Positions 52,188-61,097 of a DNA stretch of 64,000 nt are shown here, piece after piece; within the stretch, counting starts at the first letter, position 1, and each line of letters begins with the position of its first letter. The position numbers and the translations under genes are program-made. The notes beneath the pieces are model-generated. The model saw nothing but the letters and a program-made list of their open reading frames with translations, was not told the DNA's origin and searched no databases. Origin of the DNA: Streptomyces hundungensis (GTDB taxonomy: Bacteria; Actinomycetota; Actinomycetes; Streptomycetales; Streptomycetaceae); assembly GCF_003627815.1 (NCBI RefSeq), contig NZ_CP032698.1:3286001-3350000 (forward strand), given 5' to 3'.

Positions 52188-52246
52188 CGGTTTGCGCGCG
52201 GTCTTCCCCGCTCTCCCTTCCGTGCCCGATCCTCCCCGGCGGGGCG

Positions 52247-53476
52247 TCAGTCCAGCACGGTGTAACCCGCCTCCCGGAGCGCGGAGGCGACCTCGGCGCA
52301 GTGCTCCGGCCCCTTGGTCTCCAGATGCACCTCGACCTCCACCTCCGTGAGTCCGAGCCGGGGATCGGTCCGTACGTGGCTCACGTCCAACACATTGGCA
52401 TCCAGCACTGACAATTCCGCCAGCAGCGAGGCCAGCGCCCCCGGCCGGTCGGTGAGGCGCAGCCGCAGCGACAGATAGCGGCCCGCCGCCGACATGCCGT
52501 GCCGCAGGATGCGCTGCATCAGGAGCGGGTCCACATTGCCGCCCGAGAGCACCGCGACGACCGGGCCCCGAAAGCCGTGCGGGTCGCTGAGGAGCGCGGC
52601 CACCGGGCTCGCCCCTGCCGGTTCCACGACCAGCTTCGCGCGCTCCAGACAGAGCAGCAGCGCGCTGGACAGCTCGTCCTCCGTGACCGTACGCACCTCA
52701 TCCACCAACTCGCTGACCAGCGAGAACGGGATGTCGCCGGGCCTGCCCACCTTGATGCCGTCGGCCATCGTCGGCGCCGTCTCGATGGCGACGGGATGCC
52801 CGACGGCCAGCGAGGGCGGATAGGCCGCGGCGGCCGCCGCCTGCACCCCGACGATGCGGACGTCCGGCCGCAGCGCCTTCACCGCGACCGCGATCCCCGC
52901 CGCGAGGCCGCCGCCCCCGATGCCCACCACGATGGTGCGCACCTCGGGGCACTGCTCCAGGATCTCCAGGCCGACCGTGCCCTGCCCGGCGATGATGTCC
53001 TGGTGGTCGAAGGGGTGGATGAGCACCGCCCCGGTCTCGGCCGCGTACGCCTCGGCGGCGGCCAGCGTCTCGTCGACGACCGTGCCGCGCAGGATCACCT
53101 CCGCGCCGTAACTGCGGGTCGCCGCGACCTTGGGCAGCGGGGCGCCGATCGGCATGAACACCGTGGAACGCACCCCGAGCAGCGAGGAGGCGAGCGCCAC
53201 GCCCTGCGCGTGGTTGCCGGCGCTCGCCGCGACCACCCCGGCCGCCCGCTCCTCGGGACGCAGGCCCGCGATCCGCACGTACGCGCCGCGCAACTTGAAG
53301 GAGCCGGTGCGCTGAAGGTTCTCGCACTTGAGGTGGACGGGGGCTCCCACCAGCGACGAAAGGTGACGGGACCCCTCCATCGCGGTGGCCCTTGCCACTC
53401 CCGACAGCATCTTCTGCGCGCCTCGGACGTCGTCGAGGATGAGGTGGTGCAAGGGGCCTGACGTACTGAAGCTCAT
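52247..53476 (-). CDS. ilvA: Threonine ammonia-lyase (threonine dehydratase)
   Basis: A 409-aa fold-type II PLP enzyme that turns threonine into 2-oxobutyrate, the first step to isoleucine. The PLP lysine is in ENLQRTGSFKLRGAY. SAGNHAQGVA and the glycine-rich phosphate loop GIGGGGLAAG are intact. A single C-terminal ACT domain (about 325-409, RLTDRPGALASLLAELSVLD) may sense an amino acid. Length and one ACT domain fit the shorter form, which can be biosynthetic or catabolic. ATG 53476. It is divergent from the MarR gene. Confidence 0.94.
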   Translation of the reverse strand: MSFSTSGPLHHLILDDVRGAQKMLSGVARATAMEGSRHLSSLVGAPVHLKCENLQRTGSFKLRGAYVRIAGLRPEERAAGVVAASAGNHAQGVALASSLLGVRSTVFMPIGAPLPKVAATRSYGAEVILRGTVVDETLAAAEAYAAETGAVLIHPFDHQDIIAGQGTVGLEILEQCPEVRTIVVGIGGGGLAAGIAVAVKALRPDVRIVGVQAAAAAAYPPSLAVGHPVAIETAPTMADGIKVGRPGDIPFSLVSELVDEVRTVTEDELSSALLLCLERAKLVVEPAGASPVAALLSDPHGFRGPVVAVLSGGNVDPLLMQRILRHGMSAAGRYLSLRLRLTDRPGALASLLAELSVLDANVLDVSHVRTDPRLGLTEVEVEVHLETKGPEHCAEVASALREAGYTVLD

Positions 53477-53630
53477 GACCTCAAGTCTCGCAGCTCACGC
53501 CCGTCGAGGTCGTGGGGATACCGAGGGGTGGGCACTTGTCCACAGGTTTGCGCACCGCCGGTACGCAGGGGGGCCGGGCCGCGTACTCTGTCCCCCACCA
53601 CACCGACACCCGCACGAGAGAGCCCCGGCC

Positions 53631-54134
53631 ATGCCCCCAGTTCAGGACATGACTCCCCCGCTCGACCCCGGCCTCCTCGATGCCCTCCAGCACCAGGTGG
53701 CCGTGTTCGCCCGCCGCGCCGAGCAGACCCGGCTCGGCGGCGTCGGACAGGTCCGCAACTCGATGGACCGGGCCGCGTATCTGCTGCTCAACCGGCTCGA
53801 CCGGGAGGGCCCGATGGGCGTCAAGGCGCTCGCCGCGGGGATGGGGATCGACTCCTCGACCGTGACCCGTCAGGTCGCGCCGCTCGTCGACACCGGCCTG
53901 GTGAAGCGGACTTCGCACCCCGAGGACGGCCGGGCGGTCGTGCTCCAGCTCTCCCCGCGCGGCCAGTCCCGCCTCGAAGAGGTGCGTTCCTCGCGCCGCG
54001 AGCTGATGGCGCAGGTCACCGACGGGTGGACGGAGGACGAGCGGGAGTCGTTCTGCACCCTGCTCACCCGCTTCAACTCGGCGCTCTCCGCCCGCCAGTC
54101 GGCCGCTCACGAGCCGTCGGCGCCGACCTCTTGA
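53631..54134 (+). CDS. MarR-family transcriptional regulator
   Basis: A 167-aa winged-helix regulator. The HTH region reads GPMGVKALAAGMGIDSSTVTRQVAPLVDTG and the wing VKRTSHPEDGRAVVLQLSPRG, the classic MarR DxR turn. It has flanking dimerisation helices, no cysteines except one near the C-terminus (ERESFCTLL), and a Ser/Ala tail. It could respond to phenolic or oxidative signals. ATG 53631, or ATG 53649, can serve as start. It is divergent from ilvA and lies 25 nt before the sigma-like gene, so the next three genes may be in its operon. It may also act on the drrAB promoter 1.4 kb away. Confidence 0.9.
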   Translation: MPPVQDMTPPLDPGLLDALQHQVAVFARRAEQTRLGGVGQVRNSMDRAAYLLLNRLDREGPMGVKALAAGMGIDSSTVTRQVAPLVDTGLVKRTSHPEDGRAVVLQLSPRGQSRLEEVRSSRRELMAQVTDGWTEDERESFCTLLTRFNSALSARQSAAHEPSAPTS

Positions 54135-54158
54135 CCCGGGGCTCGCGCCTGCCCTCAT

Positions 54159-54668
54159 ATGAGGCTCATGCGCGAGCGGTACTCCACCCGACACCGCCGC
54201 CGCACCCGGGAGTTCGAGGCATTCGTGGCGGGCGCGGGAGGCCGGTTGCTGCATGCCGCCACCCTGCTGACCGCCGAGCCCTTCGACGACAACCCACGCG
54301 CCCGGCGCCTGTTGACCGCCGCCCTCGCCGAGACGTACGCCCGCTGGCACCGGCTGCGCGGTGAGGACCCCTACGACCGCACACGCCAGGAGCTCGCCGG
54401 CCGCTTCGCCCGCGCCGCCTGGCGCCACCACCGGCCCGCCGTCCCCGGGCTGCCCCGGCCCCCCGCCGACGAGGGGCTCCTGGCGCGGCTGAGTGCGCAG
54501 GAACGGCTCATCCTCGTGCTGCGTCTGTACGAGGGCGTCGCCGAGGAGCAGACGGCGGCGCTCATGGGGCTGCCGACGGACCGGGTCCGCGCGATCTGCA
54601 CCCGGGCGGTCACCACGATGCGCAGCGCCCCACCCTCGCCCGCCCCAACCCCGGGCGCCGCCACATGA
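54159..54668 (+). CDS. ECF sigma-like protein (region 4 HTH only visible)
   Basis: A 169-aa basic protein. The C-terminal part LSAQERLILVLRLYEGVAEE, QTAALMGLPTDRVRAICTRA matches sigma-70 region 4 (the -35-binding HTH). The N-terminal half has ERYSTRHRRRTREFEAFVAG and AGGRLLHAATLLTAEPFDDN, which resembles a degenerate region 2 of SigE-type ECF factors (VAARGxxLLRTAYLLTGD). It may be a divergent sigma factor or a regulator derived from one. Start ATG 54159 lacks a clear ribosome site. Its stop overlaps the next start as ATGA. Confidence 0.75.
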   Translation: MRLMRERYSTRHRRRTREFEAFVAGAGGRLLHAATLLTAEPFDDNPRARRLLTAALAETYARWHRLRGEDPYDRTRQELAGRFARAAWRHHRPAVPGLPRPPADEGLLARLSAQERLILVLRLYEGVAEEQTAALMGLPTDRVRAICTRAVTTMRSAPPSPAPTPGAAT

Positions 54669-54754
54669 ACGGGCCGAGGGATCCGCTCGCGGGACGGCCT
54701 CCGCGTCAGCTCAAGCATGGGCCGGGGAGCACAGCGGCGGAGGCCGTCCGGTGA
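54665..54754 (+). CDS. 29-aa mini-ORF coupling two genes
   Basis: ATG 54665 overlaps the sigma-like gene's stop (ATGA), and its own stop overlaps the next GTG (GTGA), so three frames are chained end to end. The peptide is basic and has no features (MNGPRDPLAGRPPRQLKHGP then nine residues). It may only serve to carry ribosomes to the next gene, or it may be chance. The GGAGG for the following gene lies within it. Confidence 0.4.
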   Translation: MNGPRDPLAGRPPRQLKHGPGSTAAEAVR

Positions 54755-55005
54755 GCGCGCCCGACCGCAAGACCGCCGAGGTGCGCCGCATGCTGGAGGG
54801 CGCCACCCACCCGACCGTCCCGGCCGAACTGGCCGACCGGGCAGCCGAGTTGGGCCTTCGTATGCTGCACCGCCGACGCATCGCGCGCCGCCTGCTGTGG
54901 CTGCTGCTCACCGCGGCGGTGATCGCGTTCCTCGTATGGGCCTCGGTGGCGCAGCCCTGGGTGGCGCCGCCGTCCACGGTGACGCCACCCGTCGACGGGC
55001 TCTAG
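54751..55005 (+). CDS. Small single-pass membrane protein next to sigma-like gene
   Basis: An 84-aa protein. A basic helical cytoplasmic half (DRKTAEVRRMLEGATHPTVP, AELADRAAELGLRMLHRRRI) is followed by a membrane helix at about 49-67 (LLWLLLTAAVIAFLVWASV) and a short Pro-rich external tail (PPSTVTPPVDGL). GTG 54751 follows GGAGG. The layout (short cytoplasmic domain, one helix) resembles a minimal membrane anti-sigma factor, and it is coupled to a sigma-like gene. No zinc-binding motif is present. The function is inferred from context only. Confidence 0.75.
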   Translation: MSAPDRKTAEVRRMLEGATHPTVPAELADRAAELGLRMLHRRRIARRLLWLLLTAAVIAFLVWASVAQPWVAPPSTVTPPVDGL

Positions 55006-55025
55006 GGCCCGCCGGTGCGCGGGAC

Positions 55026-56180
55026 CTAGCCGAGCGCCTGCCGGAGGTCGGCGAGCAGGTCGTCCGCGTTCTCGATGCCCACCGAGACCCTGACCAGGTC
55101 CGCCGGGACCTCCAGGGCGGAGCCCGCGACGCTGGCGTGCGTCATGCGGCCCGGGTGCTCGATCAGCGACTCGACGCCGCCGAGGGACTCGCCGAGCGTG
55201 AACAGCTTCGTACGGTTGCAGACCTCGACCGCCGCCTGCTCGCCGCCCTCGACACGGAAGGAGACCATGCCGCCGAACGCCCGCATCTGCTTGGCCGCCA
55301 CGTCGTGGCCCGGGTGCTCGGGCAGCCCCGGGTACAGGACCTGGGTGACCTTGGCGTGCCGCGTCAGCATCTCGGCGACCTTGCCCGCGTTCTCGCTGTG
55401 CCGGTCCATGCGCACCGGGAGCGTCTTGATGCCGCGCAGCACCAGCCACGAGTCGAAGGGCCCGGCGACGGCGCCCATCGCGTTCTGGTGGTACGCCAAC
55501 TCCTCGCCGATCTCGGCCGAGTTGGTGATCAGCGCGCCGCCCACGACGTCGGAGTGGCCGCCCATGTACTTCGTCAGGGAGTGCACCACGATGTCCGCGC
55601 CCAGCGACAGGGGCTGCTGGAGGTAGGGGCTGGCGAAGGTGTTGTCGACGACGAGCTTGGCGCCGGCGGCCGAGGCGACCTCGGCGACGGCCGCGATGTC
55701 GGTGATGCCGAGGAGCGGGTTGGAGGGCGTCTCGACCCAGACGACCTTGGTGCGGTCGGTGATCGCGTCCCGTACCGAGGCCGGGTCGGAGGTGTCGGCG
55801 ACCGACCATTCGACGCCCCAGCGCGAGACGACCTTCGCGAACAGGCGGAACGTGCCGCCGTAGGCGTCGTTCGGGATCACGACGTGGTCGCCGGGCGCGA
55901 GCAGCGCGCGCAGCAGGCAGTCCTCGGCGGCGAGGCCGGAGGCGAAGGCGAGACCGCGCCGGCCGCCTTCGAGGGCCGCCAGGTTCTCTTCGAGGGCGGT
56001 CCGTGTCGGGTTCGCGCTGCGGCTGTACTCATAGCCGCCGCGCAGGCCGCCGACGCCGTCCTGCTTGTACGTGGAGACCTGGTAGATCGGGGGTACGACC
56101 GCACCGGTCAGCGGATCCGCGGTGTTTCCGGCGTGGATCGCGATCGTCTCGAAGCTCTTGTCGAGGTGCTCGTGGCTCAT
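55026..56180 (-). CDS. Cystathionine gamma-synthase/lyase-type PLP enzyme
   Basis: A 384-aa Cys/Met-metabolism PLP enzyme. YEYSRSANPTR, SGLAAEDCLL, VDNTFASPYLQ and the PLP lysine in VVHSLTKYMGGHSDVVGG are conserved, as is the C-terminal SLGGVESLIEHPGRMTHASV. It makes cystathionine from an activated homoserine and cysteine, or runs the reverse transsulfuration reaction; sequence alone does not decide. ATG 56180 gives the usual N-terminus; a GTG at 56204 is less likely. It is convergent with the sigma/anti-sigma-like genes and divergent from the membrane-anchored gene at 56251. No riboswitch is visible in the 70-nt gap. Confidence 0.93.
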   Translation of the reverse strand: MSHEHLDKSFETIAIHAGNTADPLTGAVVPPIYQVSTYKQDGVGGLRGGYEYSRSANPTRTALEENLAALEGGRRGLAFASGLAAEDCLLRALLAPGDHVVIPNDAYGGTFRLFAKVVSRWGVEWSVADTSDPASVRDAITDRTKVVWVETPSNPLLGITDIAAVAEVASAAGAKLVVDNTFASPYLQQPLSLGADIVVHSLTKYMGGHSDVVGGALITNSAEIGEELAYHQNAMGAVAGPFDSWLVLRGIKTLPVRMDRHSENAGKVAEMLTRHAKVTQVLYPGLPEHPGHDVAAKQMRAFGGMVSFRVEGGEQAAVEVCNRTKLFTLGESLGGVESLIEHPGRMTHASVAGSALEVPADLVRVSVGIENADDLLADLRQALG

Positions 56181-56250
56181 GGGTCCAGAGCCTAGTTCGT
56201 CCACTCGCCGGGTTCGTCATATCCGGGCGCGGTCTGGTTCGCTGGTGGAC

Positions 56251-57360
56251 ATGGAGATTCTGTGGACCCTGCTCGCGCTGTGCATCCTCTTCGCGATCAT
56301 CGGCCGGTTGGTGTTCCGCCGCGGCGGAAGCGGCATCCAGCTGTCGCGGCCCGGAGCGCCCGACGCCGCGGACCCGGCGGCGTACGGCTTCGCGTTCCAG
56401 GAGGAGCTCGACGTCCGCCTGCCGGGGCCCGACCAGGACCTCCTCGACGTCCTCGCGGTGGTGCAGGGGACCCAGGACTTCAAGCCGGCCCAGCGCCTCC
56501 TGGCCGGGACGCCGAAGGAGGGCGAGCGGCGCTGGCAGCGCGTCCAGGCCTTCGCGGGCGCGGCCTCCCTCGAACTCGCCGAGCGCCCGGGCGTCGGCGG
56601 GGCCTGGCTGCGCGCCTGGCGTTCCGAGGCGCCCAAGGACGCGGGGGGTGCGCAGGTGCACGCGGAGTTCCTGGTCCAGCAGGCCTGGCGGTCCTCGTCG
56701 GCCGGCCGTGACGACTTCCGCATCATCCTGGAGGAGGCCCGCACGATCTGCGGCGAGGCGGCGCTGCTCGCCCCCGGCGACCCGGTCCCGTACATCGTCG
56801 AACTCGCGGTGGCCCGCGGACTTGCCTACCCGCGCCCGGAGTTGGACCACCTCTGGGCCAAGGTGATGGACCGCGCCCCGCACCACATGGGCGCGCACCT
56901 CGCGGCCCTGCACTACCACTGCGAGAAGTGGCACGGCTCGCGCGCCCAGGCCGACGAGTTCGCGACGGCGGCCGCGGCTCGCGCCCCGCGCGGCTCCCTG
57001 CTCTCCGCGCTCCCCCTCTTCGCCGTCCACGAGCACGTTCCGGACGTCGTCCTGGTCAGCGACTTCTACCGCACGGCGGTGGTGAGCCGCGCCATGGAGG
57101 GCGCGCTGCACGCGGTGCACCAGGCCCGCCACGACGACCCGGCGCTGCCCCAGGTCCGCCACCTGCTCGCCTTCTTCCTGGTGGGCGCCGAACGCTGGTC
57201 GGAGGCGATGGACCAGTTCGCGGCCCTGGACGGCTTCGTGGGCGCCGTCCCCTGGACACTCTCCGAGGACCCGGCGGCCACCTACGCCGTATGCCGGGCC
57301 CTCGCGGTGGCAGGCTACGAGGCGAACGGGGGCAGCCCGGCGACCCTGCGCAGGCCCTGA
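56251..57360 (+). CDS. Membrane-anchored helical repeat protein, unknown
   Basis: A 369-aa protein with one N-terminal membrane helix (MEILWTLLALCILFAIIGRL), then a large soluble part made mostly of helices with TPR-like spacing (DLLDVLAVVQGTQDFKPAQR, LAYPRPELDHLWAKVMDRAP and HVPDVVLVSDFYRTAVVSRA). I do not recognise it beyond a Streptomyces-type conserved hypothetical. GTG 56245 is an equally possible start. A 35-bp minisatellite begins 67 nt after its stop. Confidence 0.8.
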   Translation: MEILWTLLALCILFAIIGRLVFRRGGSGIQLSRPGAPDAADPAAYGFAFQEELDVRLPGPDQDLLDVLAVVQGTQDFKPAQRLLAGTPKEGERRWQRVQAFAGAASLELAERPGVGGAWLRAWRSEAPKDAGGAQVHAEFLVQQAWRSSSAGRDDFRIILEEARTICGEAALLAPGDPVPYIVELAVARGLAYPRPELDHLWAKVMDRAPHHMGAHLAALHYHCEKWHGSRAQADEFATAAAARAPRGSLLSALPLFAVHEHVPDVVLVSDFYRTAVVSRAMEGALHAVHQARHDDPALPQVRHLLAFFLVGAERWSEAMDQFAALDGFVGAVPWTLSEDPAATYAVCRALAVAGYEANGGSPATLRRP

Positions 57361-57426
57361 GGGGGCGCTCGGGGTACGGGGTGGGCGCGCTCGCCGGGGG
57401 CGCGCTGGGGGTGAACCGGTGCCGGG

Positions 57427-57750
57427 TCTGTTCGGGCCTCGGGTGCCGAATCGGGCGCCGGACCTCCCCCGGGCCCCGGGTGCCGAATTAGCGCCGGGCC
57501 TTCCCGGGCCCCGGGTGCCTAATCGGCGACGGGTCTTCCCGGGCCTCGGGTGCCGAATCGGTGCCGGATCTCCCCGGGCCCCGGGTGCCTGAACGGTGCC
57601 GGGTCTTCCCGGGCCCCGGGTGCCGAATCAGCGCCGGGTCTTCCCGGGCCCCGGGTGCCTAACCGGCGCCAAATCTCCTCGGGCCCCGGGTGCCTGACCG
57701 GCGCCGGATCCTTCCGGGCCCCCTGGCGCCGAACCGCGCGCCGGATCTCC
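57427..57750. repeat. 35-bp minisatellite, about nine copies
   Basis: The anchor GGGTGCC occurs at 57441, 57478, 57513, 57548, 57583, 57618, 57653 and 57688, with a diverged copy at 57723. The spacing is 35 nt after the first 37-nt step. Each unit carries GGGCCCCGGGTGCC, AATCGGCGCCGGGTCTTCCC-like sequence and so is rich in self-complementary GC. The period is not a multiple of three and the array is not coding. It fills most of the 475-nt gap before msrA; the last 80 nt hold that gene's ribosome site and probably its promoter. Confidence 0.93.
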
Positions 57751-57835
57751 CCCGGCCCCCGGGCCGCGCCCGGAATCTCCGGCCCCGCCCCCGCGTTCCT
57801 CCTACGCACCCACCCTTCCTTTCCGAGGAGCCCCG

Positions 57836-58537
57836 ATGATCTTCGGCCGCCGCACCCCCGAGCTGCCCACCCCCGAGCAGGCCCTCAAGGGACGCCCGGA
57901 ACCCGAATTCACCCTGCCCTCCCGGCACACGGTCCTGGGCAACCCGCTGGCCGGGCCGTACCCCGAGGGTCTCGACGTCGCGGACTTCGGGATGGGCTGC
58001 TTCTGGGGCGCCGAGCGCAAGTTCTGGCAGACCCCGGGCGTCTGGACGACGCTCGCCGGCTACCAGGGCGGCAGCACGGTGAACCCCGCGTACGAGGAGG
58101 TGTGCTCGGGCCTGACCGGCCACACCGAGGCGGTCCGGGTGGTGTACGACCCGGCCGTCGTCTCCTACGAGCAGCTCCTGAAGGTGTTCTGGGAGAACCA
58201 CGACCCGACGCAGGGCTTCCGCCAGGGCAACGACGTGGGCACCCAGTACCGCTCGGCGATCTACACCCACACCCCCGCCCAGGAAGCCACCGCCCGGGCC
58301 TCCCGCGAGGCTTACCAGAAGGTCCTGACGGCCTCGGGCCACGGCACCATCACCACGGAACTGCTCCCGGCCGAGGGCCGCCCGTTCTACCCGGCCGAGC
58401 CGTACCACCAGCAGTACCTGGACAAGAACCCGGCGGGGTACTGCGGGATCGGCGGCACGGGCGTCAAGCTTGGCGACCCGTTCGAGACGAACTGGGGGGC
58501 GTCTTGCCCTACGGGGATCGCACCGACTGACGACTGA
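57836..58537 (+). CDS. msrA: Peptide methionine-(S)-S-oxide reductase
   Basis: A 233-aa MsrA that repairs oxidised methionine. The catalytic [10 protein letters not shown] has the nucleophilic Cys55. The YEEVCSG, GHTEAV and [18 protein letters not shown] motifs are complete, and a C-terminal Cys (ASCPTG) and Cys in GYCGIGG may resolve the disulfide. The N-terminal 45 residues are the Streptomyces-type extension. AGGAG precedes ATG 57836. It lies directly behind the 35-bp minisatellite. Confidence 0.96.
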   Translation: MIFGRRTPELPTPEQALKGRPEPEFTLPSRHTVLGNPLAGPYPEGLDVADFGMGCFWGAERKFWQTPGVWTTLAGYQGGSTVNPAYEEVCSGLTGHTEAVRVVYDPAVVSYEQLLKVFWENHDPTQGFRQGNDVGTQYRSAIYTHTPAQEATARASREAYQKVLTASGHGTITTELLPAEGRPFYPAEPYHQQYLDKNPAGYCGIGGTGVKLGDPFETNWGASCPTGIAPTDD

Positions 58538-58633
58538 CCTGGCCAAGGGGCCGCCAAGCCGTTATCGGCTCGTCGCTGCACCAATCTGGAGGCGAGCCGT
58601 ACAACACGGCCTGGCTGGTCCTACGGTGTGCAT

Positions 58634-59439
58634 ATGGCCGAGAACTCACAGTGGCACCTCTTACCAGGCTGGGACCCACCGCTCCGCGAGCTGGGTGAGA
58701 ACCCTGCCGACTGGGAGCACCGCAGCTGGAAGTACACGCGCCCGTCCGGCCACGGCTTCGGAGGTGATAAACACGACTACTACCGCGCATGGAAGCGCGG
58801 AGAGAAGCCAACCGTCCTGACCAGTAAAGGCAAGCCCACTTACTCAACCAGCAACGGCGCCCACCAGTGGGCGCACGCTTCTCCCGCCCGCGGATGGATG
58901 GAGCCTCCGCCGGACATGCCGTTCGCTCTGTGGTCAGTGACCCTGAGACACGTTGAACACCCTTCAGGCAAGCGAGCTCAGTCGCATTGGCAACAGGACA
59001 TCCATCTTCGCGTCCCCGCCTGGTGGTGCTTCGGACCTCAAGGTATCCGGGCTCTCGCCCTCTTCGAGCGTCTGCGCCACCTCACGGCTGACGAGATCAA
59101 GCAACTTGGCTCGTCCTTCACCAAGCCTGGGCGCCTCACAAGGAAAATGACCCAGGTTGGTACGACGCCCGGACTCTCTGTACGACAAGGCGCCGAACAC
59201 TGCTGCGCAGCAACCTTTCTGACACGGCGCAGAACCTTCTCGTAGCCCGTGCCGCCAGCGTCGGTCTCACGGTCGAGCCCTATGAAAACGCCTGGAAAAG
59301 CGCTGGTTTCGCCGCGACTGCACTCGCCGTAGCAGATCTTGACCGAGGCATGGCCCACAAACTCCTGGGACCGATCACCTTGGCTCTGGGATCGTCGGAG
59401 GAGTGGGCAGCACCAGGCTGGGCAACGCTCGTCGACTGA
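58634..59439 (+). pseudogene. Frameshifted gene of unknown function with a TTA codon
   Basis: Two good-looking frames join here. From ATG 58634 one frame reads MAENSQWHLLPGWDPPLREL and continues to RALALFERLRHLTADEIKQL near 59120. The following protein-like sequence (WAPHKENDPGWYDARTL, then NLSDTAQNLLVARAASVGLT, YENAWKSAGFAATALAVADL) lies in another frame (TGA at 59437). A small shift near 59110-59170 would explain this; the middle may hold a second. Trp-rich motifs are conserved-looking but I do not know the family. Leu10 is TTA (58661), a codon that depends on the bldA tRNA in Streptomyces. Base composition is lower in GC than its neighbours, suggesting transfer. Confidence 0.55.
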
Positions 59440-59531
59440 CGTTTCTGATCGACAATGACCCAACGGGCGATGTGGGGGCCATCAACGTTGACTACCTGAC
59501 TGCCAAAAACATCGTCACCAAGGCCAATTGG

Positions 59532-60884
59532 TCAGAACGGACGCTCGGGCGTGGCCGTACCTCGCGTGATGCTCAGGATCCGTTCGTGGAAATCACGCGA
59601 GGCGGCCTCGCGCGGGTAGCGGGAGCGAAGTTCCTTATCCAGCTCGTTGGCGACTAAAAGCAGCGAGGGGAGCGACTTGCGATCGGCGGCAAGGGCCGTG
59701 GTTCCCAGGCCTACGGCTTCTTCTATGTCTCCCGTGCGGGCGGCGGCGACTCCCAGCGTGAGGCGAGCCTCTGCCGCGCGCATGGGAGAGGTCTCGGTCG
59801 CGTCCGGGCCGGCGCTGATGCGGATCACGGACCGGGCGTGGGCGGCGGCGCGCTCGTCGTCTCCGAGCAGACGGTAGGCGTCCATCTCGTAGAAGTCCCA
59901 CTTGTCCGGGTCGATGATGAAGTGGTGTTCGGGGTGATCCGGGCGCGGCAGACGGTCCAGTCGTGCGCGCCCGGCATCCAGGGAGTCGCGAACCAAGCGG
60001 GCATCTCCCATCCGGGCGGCGGCTCGGGCCTTGTGCGCGTACAACTGCACGCCGACGGAGTGCGTCTGGTCGGCGACGTGCCCGGCATCCACGGCGTCGA
60101 GCATGTCCTGCCATCGGCACTGGGTGAGAGCGAACCACGCCTCGATCTCCCACGCCCACGCCTTTATCTCCCCGTGCCCGGCCTCCTCGCCGATCCGGAG
60201 AGCAGCGGCCTTACTGAGATTGGCGGCTTCGCGCTGCCCCCGGTCGTACTGGACGCACGCGTTGAGCAGGAACAACCATCCGGTGTCGACGAGAAGCTCT
60301 CGGTGCTGGCGCAGCGTCATGCGGCCTTCGAGCTGCTTGGTGACGTATTGCAAGCCGTTCCGGGTGCGCTGGTGGAGGTGGTCGGCGTCGGCGTATGGAT
60401 AGGCCCGAGCCAATTGGTCGATGCCCTGCTCGATCGACTCGAGAGCCGCGCTGTTGATGCTGGACATCTCCGTCCGCCGCAGCAACTCTGCGACGTCCCA
60501 GAGTCCCGCACCACCCTGGGCGAGAAGGGCGCTCGGGTCCTCCGGCACGTAGACCGTCGCTGATCGCTCCAGCTCCCATGGGCGTGGTGCCAATCCCGCG
60601 AGATGGCCCGGGATGCGTAGCCCATCCACCACTTCCAGAATCTTGCGGTGCTGCGTGATCCGGGGACGATCGCCCTTGCCGTCGAGCTCCGGCCGAGCCA
60701 TCTTGCCGATGTGCTCTCGCTTGTAGCCGATGGCCTCGGCGATCTTGGCGTAGCTGACTTTTCCATGGAGCCGGGCGAGTCTGAAGACTTCGCCGAAGTC
60801 ATGACTGGCGATCGCTGAGCGCACGTCCGCGCGTTCCAGCACGTTCGGCGGCAGCGCGGCCGGTGTCGGAGGAGCTTCGGTCAT
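59532..60884 (-). CDS. HTH transcriptional regulator with TPR-like C-terminus
   Basis: A 450-aa protein. An N-terminal helix-turn-helix (about 15-75; DFGEVFRLARLHGKVSYAKI, AEAIGYKREHIGKMARPELD) is linked to a long helical region with TPR-like repeats (about 130-440; ANLSKAAALRIGEEAGHGEI and MGDARLVRDSLDAGRARLDR). This layout is common in Streptomyces regulators paired with small HATPase proteins. GGGAAG precedes ATG 60884; upstream frame is Pro/Arg shadow. It faces the HATPase gene at 61098 across a divergent spacer. The 3' end runs into the decayed gene region. Confidence 0.85.
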   Translation of the reverse strand: MTEAPPTPAALPPNVLERADVRSAIASHDFGEVFRLARLHGKVSYAKIAEAIGYKREHIGKMARPELDGKGDRPRITQHRKILEVVDGLRIPGHLAGLAPRPWELERSATVYVPEDPSALLAQGGAGLWDVAELLRRTEMSSINSAALESIEQGIDQLARAYPYADADHLHQRTRNGLQYVTKQLEGRMTLRQHRELLVDTGWLFLLNACVQYDRGQREAANLSKAAALRIGEEAGHGEIKAWAWEIEAWFALTQCRWQDMLDAVDAGHVADQTHSVGVQLYAHKARAAARMGDARLVRDSLDAGRARLDRLPRPDHPEHHFIIDPDKWDFYEMDAYRLLGDDERAAAHARSVIRISAGPDATETSPMRAAEARLTLGVAAARTGDIEEAVGLGTTALAADRKSLPSLLLVANELDKELRSRYPREAASRDFHERILSITRGTATPERPF

Positions 60885-61097
60885 CTCACTTCCCCATCGT
60901 GACTGACCTGACCTGATGTTTCCTCTGTACCTGCGTCGCGAGTGTACCCACGAGGGGGGTCCCCAAGAGGGGGGAGCGACAGCCGGTACAGCAGGTGCAC
61001 CCTCTGTCCATCCTGCCGGGATCGCCCTGGCAGACGTGACCAGAGACGGTGGCTTTGTGGCATGGATGCGAGAAACGCGGAGCGGCACAAGCGCGTG

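Noticed and set aside
53528..54364. A 278-aa plus-strand frame over the MarR gene
   Set aside because: It is out of frame with the clear MarR protein and Arg/Pro-rich.
57427..57750. CRISPR array
   Set aside because: The units are contiguous 35-bp copies with no unique spacers and there are no cas genes.
59403..59657. An 84-aa plus-strand open frame after the frameshifted gene
   Set aside because: The first part (LIDNDPTGDVGAINVDYLTA) looks protein-like, but most of the rest is antisense to the HTH/TPR gene and no start signal is seen; it may be another fragment of the decayed gene.
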